Source: Punica granatum
Lineage: Eukaryota; Streptophyta; Magnoliopsida; Myrtales; Lythraceae
Reading direction: 5' to 3'
Assembly: GCF_007655135.1 (NCBI RefSeq)
Contig: NC_045130.1
Span: 26,718,605 to 26,782,604, forward strand
Length of the DNA: 64,000 nt
Of the stretch, positions 22,154 through 34,075 are shown piece after piece (within the stretch, counting starts at the first letter, position 1; every line of letters begins with the position of its first letter). The position numbers and the translations under genes are program-made. The notes under the pieces are model-generated. The model was not told where the DNA came from and ran no database searches. It saw nothing but the letters and a program-made list of their open reading frames with translations.

Positions 22154-24644
22154 TGACATTATTGTATTTCTGCCAATTCTCTTGATTTTTTAGTTATGGC
22201 GACCGCTTTGCTGAGAAAGATGGAATGGAATAAAATTGGCGCAAACACAGTTATGATAATTGCTCGCCTCGTTAACATTCGGTTTAATCCATTTTTCTCG
22301 GTAACAGTGACGATGTTGTACATTATTTTTTTTATTGTTTCTTTATTTTTTTAAGTAATTAAATGATTTTTTTATTTGGTTGAACCGGTGCAATTTGTTT
22401 CGGTTTAATATCAAAACGGATTTGACTCGTTCACGAGCGAGATCAAGCGTCGTCGAGAATATGTGTGGCAAAAAATATAAATAGTCAAATTATGATGGAT
22501 GAATTTTAAAAGAAAAGAAAAATCTAAGACACATGTACGACTAATATTTTAAGTAAAAAGATTTGACGACTAAGAACATGACAACCATGGTGATTGTTTT
22601 GCTTACCAAACGTTGTAACATCGCCCTCATATATGTACATTCTCATAGGACCCTAAATTTCTACCATATAAGTTCCCTCTTCTATCTATCTACCTATCTA
22701 TCTTTCCTATCTATCTATCTATTCTATAATCTAAAGAAGAGTTGACATAGCTCTCAATGGATGGACAGGTGTCGACTCATTTCCCCTTTGACTTGGTAAT
22801 AATTTTTCGCTCTTTAGCCCCTAAATTTTCATATTTATTTTATAATCTATTATGGTATTTTCACAACTTAATCCTGAAATATAATATTAATATTAATTCA
22901 CGATCCTTATTATTATTTGTTAATTTTTAAGATGTATGTTCTTCCTTTTTCCGATAATAAATGTATTTTCTTTCTTTTTAAATGTTGTGATAATACAAAT
23001 ATTGAGATTATAGTAATTGAATTCTTTTTTGTTTTATTTTTACTCTACTAATCATAACAAGAATGTAGAACGAGATTTCGAATTTACTAAACTAATAAAA
23101 TAAAATAGCTCTTTGAAATGCAAATTATGTACGTGCAATTAACTTAAATTCAAACTATTTAAATAAATGTTAAAATTTGACATGTCAAAAATCTTCAATA
23201 ATTTATTCACTATATCCTCAGTTTTGTCCAAAGCACAATATACATCAATCAAATGCTCCAAGACTTGTTTCATTTTTTCTTTTTTTTAAATTGCACTTTT
23301 ATTATATAACTTCCAAAATCTACTTATTTTTGGTAGAGAGCAACATGATATTTATCATCATGCTAGTATGATATAGCTCCCAAGTTTATTAAGAGATATT
23401 GAAATATATTAATGAACATTACATTACAAATAAAAACATATAGATATTTAATAAAGCTATAGTAATTTTAAATTTTATATCATTTAAAATTTCAATGTTT
23501 CTTCATAAAATTACCATGTGGAGTAAATATTAAGTTATGCATATTAGGTGGTCAATAACCAAGATTATCGGGGTTCAACATTGCAAAAGATAACATCCTT
23601 GACTTCAAGGACCATATAAGGTAATGTCAATTGTTGCATTTGGTAGGAACATTAGAGTGATGTGCAAAAAAGATAACCTTACAGGAATATTTATTTTCAG
23701 AATAATAGCTCTACTTTATTTAGCGGTCGCGTTCCGCAGGCATATTAGACCTTCGGGAAATGAATATCGGGTTTGGGATGCAAAATAGATTGGTGGGAAA
23801 AAGCAAAATATCATTTTACATTGAATGCCCTTATTTATTTGGATTACTTTATATGAAGACAACAATATAATAATTTGATTACCTTTTAATTTTGCATAAA
23901 ATGATATTAAAAATGGAATTTCTAGCTCGGATGAATCATTTGGGAGCGGAGACATAGGTTATTGTTAATGGTTTGTCCCGAACTATCGTTGTCTCAATCA
24001 GAACAATTTCATACTATACCAAGACCAATCTCGATTCTGGGAAAGAACTTTCCGATTAAAAGTTTAAAAACAAAGGGGATGAACGTAATTTGACAAATGA
24101 CCTGACCTCTTTTATAGCTCTGCCATTTGATCCATCCATTTACTTTGTTCTAATAAAAATTAATCTCAATAATTGTGGAATAAGTTTGGGTTCTTTATTT
24201 CGAAGATAAAAGGTCGCCAGCCGGCCAGAAAGAAGTCAAAAGATCCTCCAACGAAGCAGGCGCATCAATCGAGGTCTTGCCAAAATATGGCGTGTGGGAC
24301 AATTTTATTATTTTCCTTGTTCTTGATAATGTTAAGTATTTTAAGCTTTTTTTTTCTTTATTGTATAGGAAGAATTTGCTTTCGCAAGTGTCGGATTCTA
24401 TAATTGAAGATTATGATAAGTCTTATTTAATTAAAGACGTGTCGGACTACAATTGAAACGACATTTAAAGATTTTGTATCTATAATTTTTTCGATTATTT
24501 TATCTTTTAAATAGCTACCATCGAATTATATTTTTGGTATGTCAATGGAGATGATTGGACATGAATGGCCGTGGCTAGCAAAGCATTATCCCAACTTGTG
24601 GCTCCTCTCTCCCTCTATTTAGTCCGTAATGGTGTGGTCGAACT
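22154..24644. other. AT-rich intergenic DNA with a CTAT microsatellite
   Basis: No gene is recognised. A (CTAT)n tract lies at about 22681-22722. A frame at 24173-24403 ends in a hydrophobic stretch but matches no family, so I do not call it. Confidence 0.5.
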
Positions 24645-24652
24645 ATCCTAAT

Positions 24653-25207
24653 CAGTGTTATCAGAACCGGACCGGATGATGAACCGGAAGGGGTACGGGG
24701 TCATGGGTTTATGGGTCCAACCGGGGGTTCGATGGGTCGGACCGCTCGTTTATTTAAAATAAAATAAATATTCATATTATTAAAAAAATTATGATAATTA
24801 AGATAAAAGTATGATGATTTTAAAGAAATATAACAATAGTATAAGAAAGTATCTATATTTAATATTTCTTACTTCAAAATAAATATTTTATTTTAATAAG
24901 TACTTAAAAGTAGAGTTAAAAGAACAAAAAAGTGATGGTGGCTTGGTTGGTAGTATGCTAATATGAAAAGCAAGAGGTCATGAGTTCAAATCCTTACACA
25001 ACCAACCAATTTTTACATTAAATAGGAAACCCATAAAAACCCATAGAACCGGCCGGTTTAATGAAATTTTGCTTAAAACCGGCCGGTTCAATGGTCCGGC
25101 GGTTCAAAGCTGCCATTTCGGTTTTTAGGCGAACCGGACCGGACTTGGTGCCGGTTCCCGGTCCGACCGGTCGAACCGGCCGGTCCGGTCCGGTTCTGAT
25201 AACAATG
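24653..25207. mobile_element. hAT non-autonomous element, family H-C, copy 1
   Basis: The ends are CAGTGTTATCAGAACCGGAC and the inverse of CATTGTTATCAGAACCGGAC, so the terminal repeats agree at 19 of 20 bases. The inner ends are rich in CCGGTTC and GGACCGG words. A perfect 8-base duplication, ATCCTAAT, flanks it (24645-24652 and 25208-25215), as in hAT elements. The AT-rich core holds a tRNA-like segment at about 24935-25005. A second copy is at 54524-55044. Confidence 0.9.
24935..25005 (+). repeat. tRNA-like A-box/B-box segment inside hAT H-C
   Basis: GGCTTGGTTGGTAGTATGC resembles a tRNA A box and GAGTTCAAATCC, about 35 bases later, a B box; both also stand in the other H-C copy at about 54805-54865. 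It looks like a SINE head trapped in the transposon. It is not a tRNA gene: there is no acceptor stem. Confidence 0.55.
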
Positions 25208-25215
25208 ATCCTAAT

Positions 25216-27807
25216 AGTGGTTCTTTCGAGCCTATCTTAGAAGAAAGAAATCCCTTCCAATCCTTATTTCTTATGATCAAGCCTTCTCATCTTGTGATTC
25301 ACGTCCCATTTTTTGAGTTTCCGTGCATTAACATTACCACTAGTCTTCATAATTTACTTCTAGTTCAGGATTATTGAATACCTTTCAAGAGGTAAAAAAT
25401 CATAAATCCAAAATTAGATATAGAAATGGAAGAAGTAAATTCCTTTGCCCACTTTTCCATTTTGATAGTCAAGACACAAATCCTCTATCCCCATCTCTTG
25501 TGTCTTTGACAGAAAATGACACGTGTCCTTTTAAAAGATTAATTATATATATTTTCCTTAAATTTATTCGGACACATGTATGAGATTTGTCATTCTGTCC
25601 TTTTTTTTCTTTTCTCCACAAAATAACATATTTAAAAACCACAAAATTACAAATTAAAATCTAAAAAAATTTGAGAAAATAACATAATACTAATATAAAA
25701 TTTCATAAAAAAAGAAAAAAAATTAAAGATTAAAGGCCAATCAGAAAATTGACAAAAGAATTCATAAAAATACCTTTTTTTACTTTTCTCCACAAAATAA
25801 CAAATTAAACACTTATTTAGAAAAGCCATAAAAAGTTCATAAAAGTAACAAAATTAAAATGTTGCAATATGTTTGAATTTTTATTGTTTTCATTTCGACC
25901 TTCTATCTCAATTTTGACTTGCGTTTTTATTTTTTAAATTCTCCTTTTAATTTTTAATTTTTATATTTTCTTAATTTTATGTTATTTTTTCCTTTGGTTA
26001 TTCTTGTATTTTTTTGGGTTTTTTTTCCTGAAACTTGCAGTTTATGTTGTAAATTTATTTTGAATTTTTAACATTTTCTCGAGTAGTTATAACTTTTCAA
26101 AGTTTTATAATATTTTTTAATTTTTTGTTTCGGTATTTATTTTTGTTTTTCAAATTGCATTTCAAATTTTTTAATTCTCATCGAATTTATATCTTTTACC
26201 CATATTACGTTACTGTTTATTTATTTACTTAGTTTCTATTTTTTACTAATTATATTCTATTTTTATTTTTAACATTTTTAATTTGTTATTTCGTGGGAAA
26301 AGGAGAGAATGATGCATCCCAACAGCGTCTCGTGTGTGTCCGTATAAGTTTAAGGAAAATATACGCCATTGATTTTTGAAGAGTACACGTATAATCTTTT
26401 GGTCAAGGGAACTGGATATCTAGACAGTCATGAGGATGGAGGATTTGCTCCTTGAGTGCCAAGCATTTCCTTCCATGCCATATTATTTTATCAAACTTCA
26501 AGATGAGAAAAACCTTAAAATTTATTTCTTAAGCATCGATGAAAATATTTATGAGTTTCATTATTTGAGTTGTTTCTTTTTTTTTCTTTTTCAATTACAA
26601 GAAAAACTCACGAGACTATGTAATGAAATAAAAATCCTAATAACTTTAATTAAGAGGCACTGGTAGTCTCACAAAAAGTGTCGAAAATGTGATTTCTTGA
26701 TTTCTAGGCAAGGTGTATGTACACCTTATTTGATTATTTGATCGATATTTCAAATGAATTAGACACATGTGGTAGATTTCTAATTGCATCAACGTACACA
26801 ATTTAGGGGCATTTTCACAGATAGACATATTCAGAGGTCTTTGCTTCCAAGTGTTGAATATTGGTTATCTCTCTTACATCGAAAATAATATTAGATAAAA
26901 ACCTCAGAATGTAAGAATATTGTTACTTATAAAAGAAAGAAAGAAAGAAAGAACGAAATCTTATAAGAATATTATTACTGTTACTTCTAGATAAGCTTGT
27001 TTCTCACATTTATAAATGAAATTGACTAGACAACAGGCCTGAGCGTATGTGCTAGTAAGAAGTATTGGTATCGACAATTTTTTTTTAATATGATTTAAAT
27101 CCATAAATGTAAAACACATAAAATTAAAATCACGAATAGACAGATAAAAATGCCGAGAATGACACAGGAAAAAAAACAGAGAAATGACGGAAACAAATGT
27201 TTTCCACTTCTTTCAACTACATTATCAATGCCATTCTACACATATATGTACTTATAAAATGCGAACAAAAAACTTGCATCTTCCTAAAAAAATTCTATAC
27301 AAAGGTGGAGAATTTATTACGTAATATAATAAAAATGGTGAGTTTTATATTCCATAACTAATATGAATAATGACAAATAAATTCTTACTGTTTATAAAAT
27401 TAATGGCAAATATTTAGACTTCCACAATATAATAAATTGAAGATGTGGACTTTAGGACTTCTCTAATGATGTGCACCATATATTTCTGCCATTTGTCGAT
27501 TTTATTGATGGTCAATCAAAAGATCATTCACAAGGGGTTAACTTTCTCCTACGTGGCATCACCCGAGGAGTTATGACTTTTATAACTGTATATAAATTAA
27601 GGTATAATAAAAGGTCAAGAAAAAACAAGTCACTAAACGCTGTACGTAGCATAAATATACGTGCGTGTATATATATATCTCGCAAGAAAAAACTAATTAA
27701 GAAATGCCGTGCATAACACAGACATGAGTCTTCTATATATATATATATATATATATATATTTCTCTGCCTTTCTATTTTTTCAGGGTTAGGACTTCAGAG
27801 CCAAAAA
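25216..27807. other. AT-rich intergenic DNA, no gene recognised
   Basis: Long T- and A-rich stretches (25600-26290). A (GAAA)n run at about 26934-26953 and a (TA)n tract at about 27737-27762 just before the F-box fragment. No supported reading frame. Confidence 0.5.
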
Positions 27808-28090
27808 ATGGCTGATTGCTTGAGCTCATTGTCTATTGAGGTCATTCATCACATCTTCTCCTTCCTGCCTACTGAAGAAGTAGCTCACACCTGCGTCCTT
27901 TCAAAACAGGTGGCAGTACACTTGGGCTTCTACCCCGTACCTCTTGTTCAAGGTCAAAAAATATGACGTCCGGCGCTCCGCATCTTTTATAGATAAATTC
28001 TTATCACTATATTCCTTGCAAACAATAGATAAGTTTTCCATACGCCCCCAATGTCATACTGATTTGAAAACAATAGATAAGATATATTGA
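27808..28090 (+). pseudogene. F-box (FBD/LRR-type) gene fragment with a frameshift
   Basis: From the ATG at 27808 the product reads MADCLSSLSIEVIHHIFSFL, then PTEEVAHTCVLSK. This is the start of a plant F-box domain of the F-box/FBD/LRR group, which forms the SKP1-binding part of SCF ubiquitin ligases. Right after LSK the expected RW…W…P motif appears one base out of frame. Reading on from 27911 gives WQYTWASTPYLLF and then a stretch like the inter-domain region (FIDKFLSLYSLQTIDKFSI), with a stop at 28088-28090. One extra base near 27910 therefore breaks the domain; in the original frame the protein ends after 52 residues. An alternative reading is an intron starting at the CAG|GTGGCAG, but F-box proteins of this group normally have no intron there. 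The leucine-rich repeats and FBD domain that should follow are absent. I judge it a truncated pseudogene. Confidence 0.75.
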
Positions 28091-29124
28091 AGCAATTGTA
28101 TCGCACTCTCCAATTTACTATTGGGAATTTCTGACTCCAGGTAAAGCTATTTATTTGTCGTCTTTTTATATTTTGTATGCGTTCACAATATATATAATTT
28201 GTTTAATTCAATTTTCCTTTGTTTACTCTTAATTTTACGTTACTGCTTCAGAGACTAATAAAAAGCCCCGCACTTCGTTGCGGGCTCGTTCTTTTTTATG
28301 GTTTAGAAAATACTAAAACACTAATAATTGTAAGATAATTTGGATTATAATAAAAAAATTCTAAATTTTGTTTCTATGATATATTTTGCAACGTTTAAAG
28401 TCAATGTCGAAATAATTATATCCAATAATACAATGCCTAATCGGTCAACTAAAATTAATCATAAATTACCAAAAGATTCAAATTAGTAATTTAAAAAATT
28501 TAATGATTTCTCTTTGCCACAAAAAAATGATAAATAATGTATTTCTTGAATAAAATTTAATAGCCATGAAGCATAAAATTTTTCTCTTATTATATAATTC
28601 TTTTTTTTTCGTATTATAAGCTCCATTTATAATCAATGAGTTCTTACGAATGTGCATATTGTAGTAAATTAATATTTGAGAATGTAAGTGTTTCTTTATT
28701 TACAAAAAGAATAAACATTTTTAACTTTTTCAAAAAAAAGAAGAAGAAAAATAATGTGAATTGCGAATATATGAGGGAAATGAAGCCCGTTTACATAACA
28801 GAGGAAAAGGCCTTGATGTGGTACTCGATGATAAAATGATGAGGTGCAAATACACCTCTTTGATTTAATCTCTTTTAATAAAAACTTCAAAATTGTTCTC
28901 TCTTTAAAAACGTACGAAACATTTATTCCTTGTAGATTTTTTTAGTGCTTAGTTAACTTTAGATAAACTTAATATCAAAAAAGATAAAATTATATACTGG
29001 TTTTCTATTTATAAAGAGACATCGTAAAAAAAACAAAAAATATATATGTCGCATCTTATATATTCCAATTAACTTTCAGAAAAATTTACCTGCAAAACCT
29101 ACTGGGAGGGGAAAAATCATAAAA
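28091..29124. other. AT-rich intergenic DNA with a GC-rich hairpin
   Basis: An isolated imperfect hairpin, AGCCCCGCACTTCGTTGCGGGCT-like (28264-28286; AGCCC pairs with GGGCT), stands out in an AT-rich setting. No gene is recognised. Confidence 0.5.
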
Positions 29125-29440
29125 TGGGGATTGGGTGGATTGAACCCCATATTCATGATGTACACAAAGTTAACATACAAAGCCTAAATCTTTCTCGGGG
29201 TGTAATTCTCATATTACTCATGCTACATTAATTTCATTAAATAGAAATCATTTAATAATGGATGAGATATGGGGAATGTGGTAGATTCACAAGCAAATAA
29301 CTTTCGACTCACTTCCATTGCTTCGAGGTCTTTTCGTATTTTATTTCTATCTATTTGTCCTTCTAATCTCTCTTCTTTTTTTCTCTCCTGCTTTCAATTT
29401 CCTTTTCGTGAATTTTAAATTTGATATTATATGAGTCTCA
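29125..29440 (+). repeat. Left copy of a ~0.3-kb direct repeat flanking an Athila remnant
   Basis: Words such as TACACAAAGTTAACA, CTCATGCTACATTAATTTCA, TCGACTCACTTC and AAATTTGATATTATATG occur in the same order here and at 32985-33245, with scattered differences. The two copies sit directly outside the two Athila LTRs. Confidence 0.75.
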
Positions 29441-31165
29441 TTAACTCTATAAAAATAGAGTTATTCGATACATTTTACGGGTTTATTTAGAGTTAGTTTC
29501 TTGAGTTTAGAATAGTTTCAGTAAGGTTTTAATTTAATTTTCATATTTGCACTTTTCTTAGATTTTTGTTAATACTTGCACGGATTGGTTGTCGAAGAGG
29601 ACGATTGATCTTCCCTTGGGGACGCATGTTCTTCATTCAGCTCCTAACGATATGCTCTCACTGCTGTTAGGCGATATTGCTAGGGCCGTCTTACTCCGTT
29701 TCGTTTCTATTTGAGTTTTTTATATTCGGGCTCTGCCCCCTAATTTACCTAAAAAAAAGTAGATTTTTGTTTGTTTTTAGGGTTTTCCAAGTAATATCAT
29801 AGATCGATGTTTGCAGCCTCTAAGTTCTCGGTTTTTTTGGACAGATTAAACTTGATGACTTTGGTGCAAGTTGCTTATGGCTAGAAAGATATCAAGTTGG
29901 GATTGCGATGGTTTAATCGGTTCGTGATTTGGAGTTTGGACGAGGAAGATACGACCCAAAGAAGTTAGAGGTGTGATGTAGTTTTACAAAGGAGACATGG
30001 TCGCAGCCGCAAGATTGGGAGATCGTTACCGTATGAGATCAGTTCACTCAACCGACTTCTACCCTTGCCAAGATTTAGCGAGGATCCCAAGCATATTTAC
30101 ACAGGGAAATTTTTAGATAGATATTCAGACTTTTTAGTGATCATATTCTATAGATTTATGAAGATTCATAAAAGTTTGAATAGGAAACTGGATCTTATTG
30201 CTTGGGGAGAGATTTTCAGGATTCTTCAGCGGTCTTTCAGGTCTGTTTTAGGGGGCTCAAGAGGTTCAATGTTGAGAGCAGTCACATAGGAGAGAAGACC
30301 TTGGAGACCAAGTTCGAGGAGGAGATCATGATTGCGACGACGATGGCTTGAGTTGGAAGACCAGCTACCTCTTTTTTTCTCATTTTTCTTTGGATTCTTG
30401 AGACTCTGATCATGTTTCTTTCTTATGTTAGAATGATGACTCTTACAATCATGAGTTAAACTCATTTTTCTAGGGTTTCAATGGAATCTTGTATTTTTAT
30501 ATAGATTTGCAAACTCTTCTCTACAATTGTTGATTTCAATTGAATTACTTATCTTGTCCTGATCTTAATGTCGTCAATTGCTTGATCACCTATTGATTAG
30601 ATTTGGAAATTTAGATGAACTTGGGAAAGGAATTCTAGATTAACCATGGATAAGATAGCCTAGTTTAGTTTGAGTTGGAAAACCGACTAATCCATGTGAG
30701 GGATAGAAATATACCCGATTACCTTAGGTGGCCAATTAGGATTGGTAATTAATAGATTTTCGCTTATTAATTGCCTAGGAATAGAGTGATTAATTCGATA
30801 TAGGAAATACATTTCTATAGCACATGGAAGAGGCGTAGGAAGATTATAGAAACCTTGATAAGTAATTCAATAATTTAATAGCATAGAGAGAGTGATCGAG
30901 TTTATATAAGGTAATCTGGGAAATTGATAGTCCTAGATTAGTCCTCATTGATTTTTTATCGTGTTTATTTTTTGCTCTAGTTTACTTTGCCATTTTATTT
31001 TAATTCATTCTTCGAAATTGTTTGTCTGGATAAAAACTAATTCTGTTGGCTTTTCTAGTACTTAGTGGGGTCAATGTCAATCTCTGTGGGGACAATACTC
31101 TTACTCTCATATATTACTTGAAACGAAGCGTACACTTGCTTGCATTTCTTGATTTTATCACAACA
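29441..31165 (+). repeat. Athila-like LTR, copy B (5' LTR of a deleted element)
   Basis: The sequence matches LTR A over its length (TTAACTCTATAAAAATAGAG at the start, TTTTATCACAACA at the end). It carries a 189-base LINE insertion at 29571-29759, which explains its greater length. Only about 0.2 kb separates it from LTR C. Confidence 0.75.
29571..29759 (+). mobile_element. 5'-truncated LINE (L1-type) insertion in LTR B
   Basis: The insert encodes the end of an L1-type RNase H region (ADWLSK-like start in the text 'DWLSKRTIDLPLGTHVLHS') and the 3' untranslated part, and ends in A8. A perfect 12-base target duplication, TAGATTTTTGTT, flanks it at 29559-29570 and 29760-29771. LTRs A and C lack the insert. 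Confidence 0.85.
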
Positions 31166-31379
31166 AGTTTATATTGTAATGCATTGCTTATCAATCATGA
31201 GATACAATGAAAGGAATGAGCTCATTAAGTCCGGTGTAGTCACTCTTGAGAACTTTAAGGGGATCATTCACATTTGATTGATTTTGGTCTTGATTGAAGT
31301 CTTTGTTGTTTGCTTTTATTTTGATTTGTTTTTCTTATATATTTTTGCTTGAAGACTAGCAAATCTTAAGGTTTTGGGG
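31166..31379 (+). other. Residual Athila internal region and polypurine tract
   Basis: Only about 0.2 kb remains between the LTRs. It ends GAAGACTAGCAAATCTTAAG then GTTTTGGGG directly before the TG of LTR C, which is the polypurine tract position. Gag and pol are wholly deleted, so this copy is immobile on its own. Confidence 0.7.
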
Positions 31380-32949
31380 TGTGTTAACTCTATGAAAATA
31401 GAATTATTCGGTACATTTTATGAGTTTATTTGGAATTTATTTCCCGAGTTTAGGTTAGTTTTAGTAATTTTAGTTTAATTTTCATTTATTTGCATTTTGG
31501 TAAGATTTTAGAGGCTTAAGTAGATTTTGATTTGTTTTCATGCGTTTTTCGAGTTAGTTCATAGATCCATATTTGCAGCCTCTAAGTTCTCAGTATTTTT
31601 GGATAGGTTAAACTTGATGACTTTGGTGCAAATTGCTTATGGTTGGAAAACTTATCGAGTTGGAATCGTGATGGTTCAAGCAGTTTGTGATTTGAAGCTT
31701 AGACGAGGAAGATGCGACCTAAAGAAGTTTGAGGTGCAGTGTAGTTTTACAGAGAAGACACGGTCGCAGCTGCGAGATTTGGAGGTCGTGACCGTCTGTG
31801 ATCAGTTCACTCGATCAGCTTCTATCTTTTCTGAGATTTAGCATGGGTCCCAAGCATGTTTAGAGGGGAAAATTATTAGATAGATATTCAGACTTATTAG
31901 TGATAAGATGTAAGAAGATATGTCTTGATTTTCAGGATATAAACTTTCAAGTTTGAGTCGGAAACTAGATCTTATTGCTTGGGAGAGATTTTTGGGATTT
32001 TTCGATGGTCTTTCACGTCTGTTTTAGGGGATTGAAGAGGCTGAACATTGAGAACATTCATATAGGAGAGAACTTGACCTTAGAAACCAAGTTTGAGGAG
32101 GAGATCAAGATTGCAACAATGGTGGCGCTAGTTGGAAGACTAGCTACGTCTTTCTTTCTCATTTTTCATTCTATTCTTGAGACTATGATGATGTCTCTTT
32201 TTTATGTTGGGATGTTGACTCTTGCCATCACGAGGTAAACCCATTTTTCTAGGGCTTCAATGGAATTTAGTATTTTTATATAGATTTGCGAATTCTCTTT
32301 ATCTATGATTATTGATTTCAATTGAATTGCTTTAACTTGTCTTGATCTTAATGTTGTCAATTGCTTTATCACCAATTGAAAAGATTCGAAAATTTAGATG
32401 AACTTGAGAAAGGAATTCTATATTAAGCGATGGACAAGATACGCCAAGTTTAGTTTGAATTGAAAAACCGACTAATTCATGTGAAGGATATGAATATACT
32501 CGAATGCCTTAGATAACCAAATAGGGTTGATTATTAATAGGTTCCTGCTTATTAATTGTCTAGGAATAGTGAGGTTAATTTGATAGAGGGAATAAGTTTA
32601 TATGAAACTCGGAAGAGGCATAAGAAGATTATAAAACCCTTAGCGAGTAATTTAGGAATTAGATAGCATAGAGAGACATTGATCGAGTCTATATAAAGTA
32701 CTAGAGGAAATTGATAGTCCTACTTTCATCCTCATTGATTTCTAATCGTGTTTATTTCATACTCTTGTTTAGTTTGCGATTTTATTTTAATTCACTCTTA
32801 AAAATTGATTGTCATGATAAAAGCTAATTGTGATGGTTTTGGTACTTGGAGGGGTCCAAATCAGTTTTTTGTGGATGATACTCTTATTCTCATAATTGCT
32901 TGAAGCAAAACGTACACTTGCATGCATCTCTCTGATTTTTTCGCAACCA
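31380..32949 (+). repeat. Athila-like LTR, copy C (3' LTR of a deleted element)
   Basis: It begins TGTGTTAACTCTATGAAAAT behind the polypurine tract and ends near TTTTTTCGCAACCA at 32949. It aligns with LTRs A and B throughout. The reading frames of 87-104 codons inside it are LTR sequence and not genes. Confidence 0.75.
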
Positions 32950-32984
32950 ATGCCGCTTAAATAATCCAATATGCAGACCTAGGA

Positions 32985-33245
32985 AAAAAAGTTATAAGTA
33001 CACAAAGTTAACACAAACATACAAGGCCAAAATCTTTCTCGTTGTGAATTATTTTACTCATGCTACATTAATTTCATCAATTAGAAATCATTTGATAATG
33101 GATGAGAGACGAGGAAAATGGAAGATTCACAAGAAAATAAATTTCGACTCACTTCGATCGACTCTAGGTCTTTTCATATTTAATTTCTATCTATTCGTCT
33201 TAATCTCTCTTCCTTTTTATGACTTTTAAATTTGATATTATATGG
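32985..33245 (+). repeat. Right copy of the ~0.3-kb direct repeat flanking the Athila remnant
   Basis: Same order of words as at 29125-29440, closing with TTTTAAATTTGATATTATATG in both. The bases after it (AATATGCACATCTAGGAAAA) resemble those before it (AATATGCAGACCTAGGAAAA at about 32967), so this side also shows a short tandem overlap. Confidence 0.7.
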
Positions 33246-33479
33246 GTGCCAATTAAAAATCAATATGCACATCTAGGAAAAATGGGTCATAAAAAAAAAA
33301 AAAGAAGAAGCGTGTGGCTAGATTATAATTGACATGTGAACTTGTAGGTTATTCATGAGAACTTTGTAAGTATAATTTTTAGGGAAGATATATCATATAA
33401 TTTCTATCCAAACCCATAAAAAAAAAACAAAATTGAAGAAATTTCCTTCCTAAGCAAAAAAAGTGGGAAAGAGAACGGT

Positions 33480-34075
33480 CAATACAATAGAAGGGATCTA
33501 AGGCTACCAATTTGTCTCGATCCATCAGAAAGGGTCGCCTCAAGCCGTACTTTGGCCGACCCCTCTTGCAATGTTGGGGAAAATAGTCGTCATAGCCATC
33601 CCTATGCCGACCCTTTTTCAAAGGGTCGGCCCAGGCTAGATTTTGCGACCCTTTGTATAAGGTCACTAGGAATAGGTCGCGGAAGGTCTCTCTATCCCGA
33701 TCTCAAAAAGAGGAGTCGTCTAAGGTCAAACTTTTGCTTACCTTCAACCTAAAGGTCAACAGAAGGTTCGACCAAACCATAGTACTATCTCGACCCTTTT
33801 AAAAATTGTCGCCAAAGCATGCCCTTTACCGACCCTATTAAATATGTCGCTTTAGATATACAAGTGGCAACCCTTTTTAAAGGTCGTTATAAGGCTATTA
33901 TATTCCATATGGGTTGTTTTGATACTAATAGCTAGTTAATAACATGCTGTCAGTACAAGTTGAGGAAAAAAAAAAAGAAAAAAGGAACTGAAGTTGGATG
34001 ACCAAAGAAGTACCTTGAGCGACCCTTCTAAGAGTCGCCCAAGGTACCCCCTTGCTGACCTTTTCATAAGAGAGT
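33480..34075. mobile_element. CACTA-like subterminal hairpin repeats, block 2
   Basis: Roughly ten variants of CGACCCTTTTNAAAGGTCG occur in both orientations. A perfect hairpin lies at 33606-33630 (11-base arms GCCGACCCTTT, 3-base loop). A second lies at about 34009-34045 (arms GTACCTTGAGCGAC and its inverse with one mismatch). Dense mirrored motifs of this kind characterise CACTA (En/Spm) element ends. No transposase or exact terminus is visible. Confidence 0.55.

Noticed and set aside
24935..25005. tRNA gene
   Set aside because: A-box and B-box-like words are present but there is no acceptor stem or foldable cloverleaf, and the same segment occurs in the second transposon copy.
31527..32238. 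Two frames of 104 and 87 codons
   Set aside because: They lie within Athila LTR C and have counterparts in LTRs A and B with different breaks.
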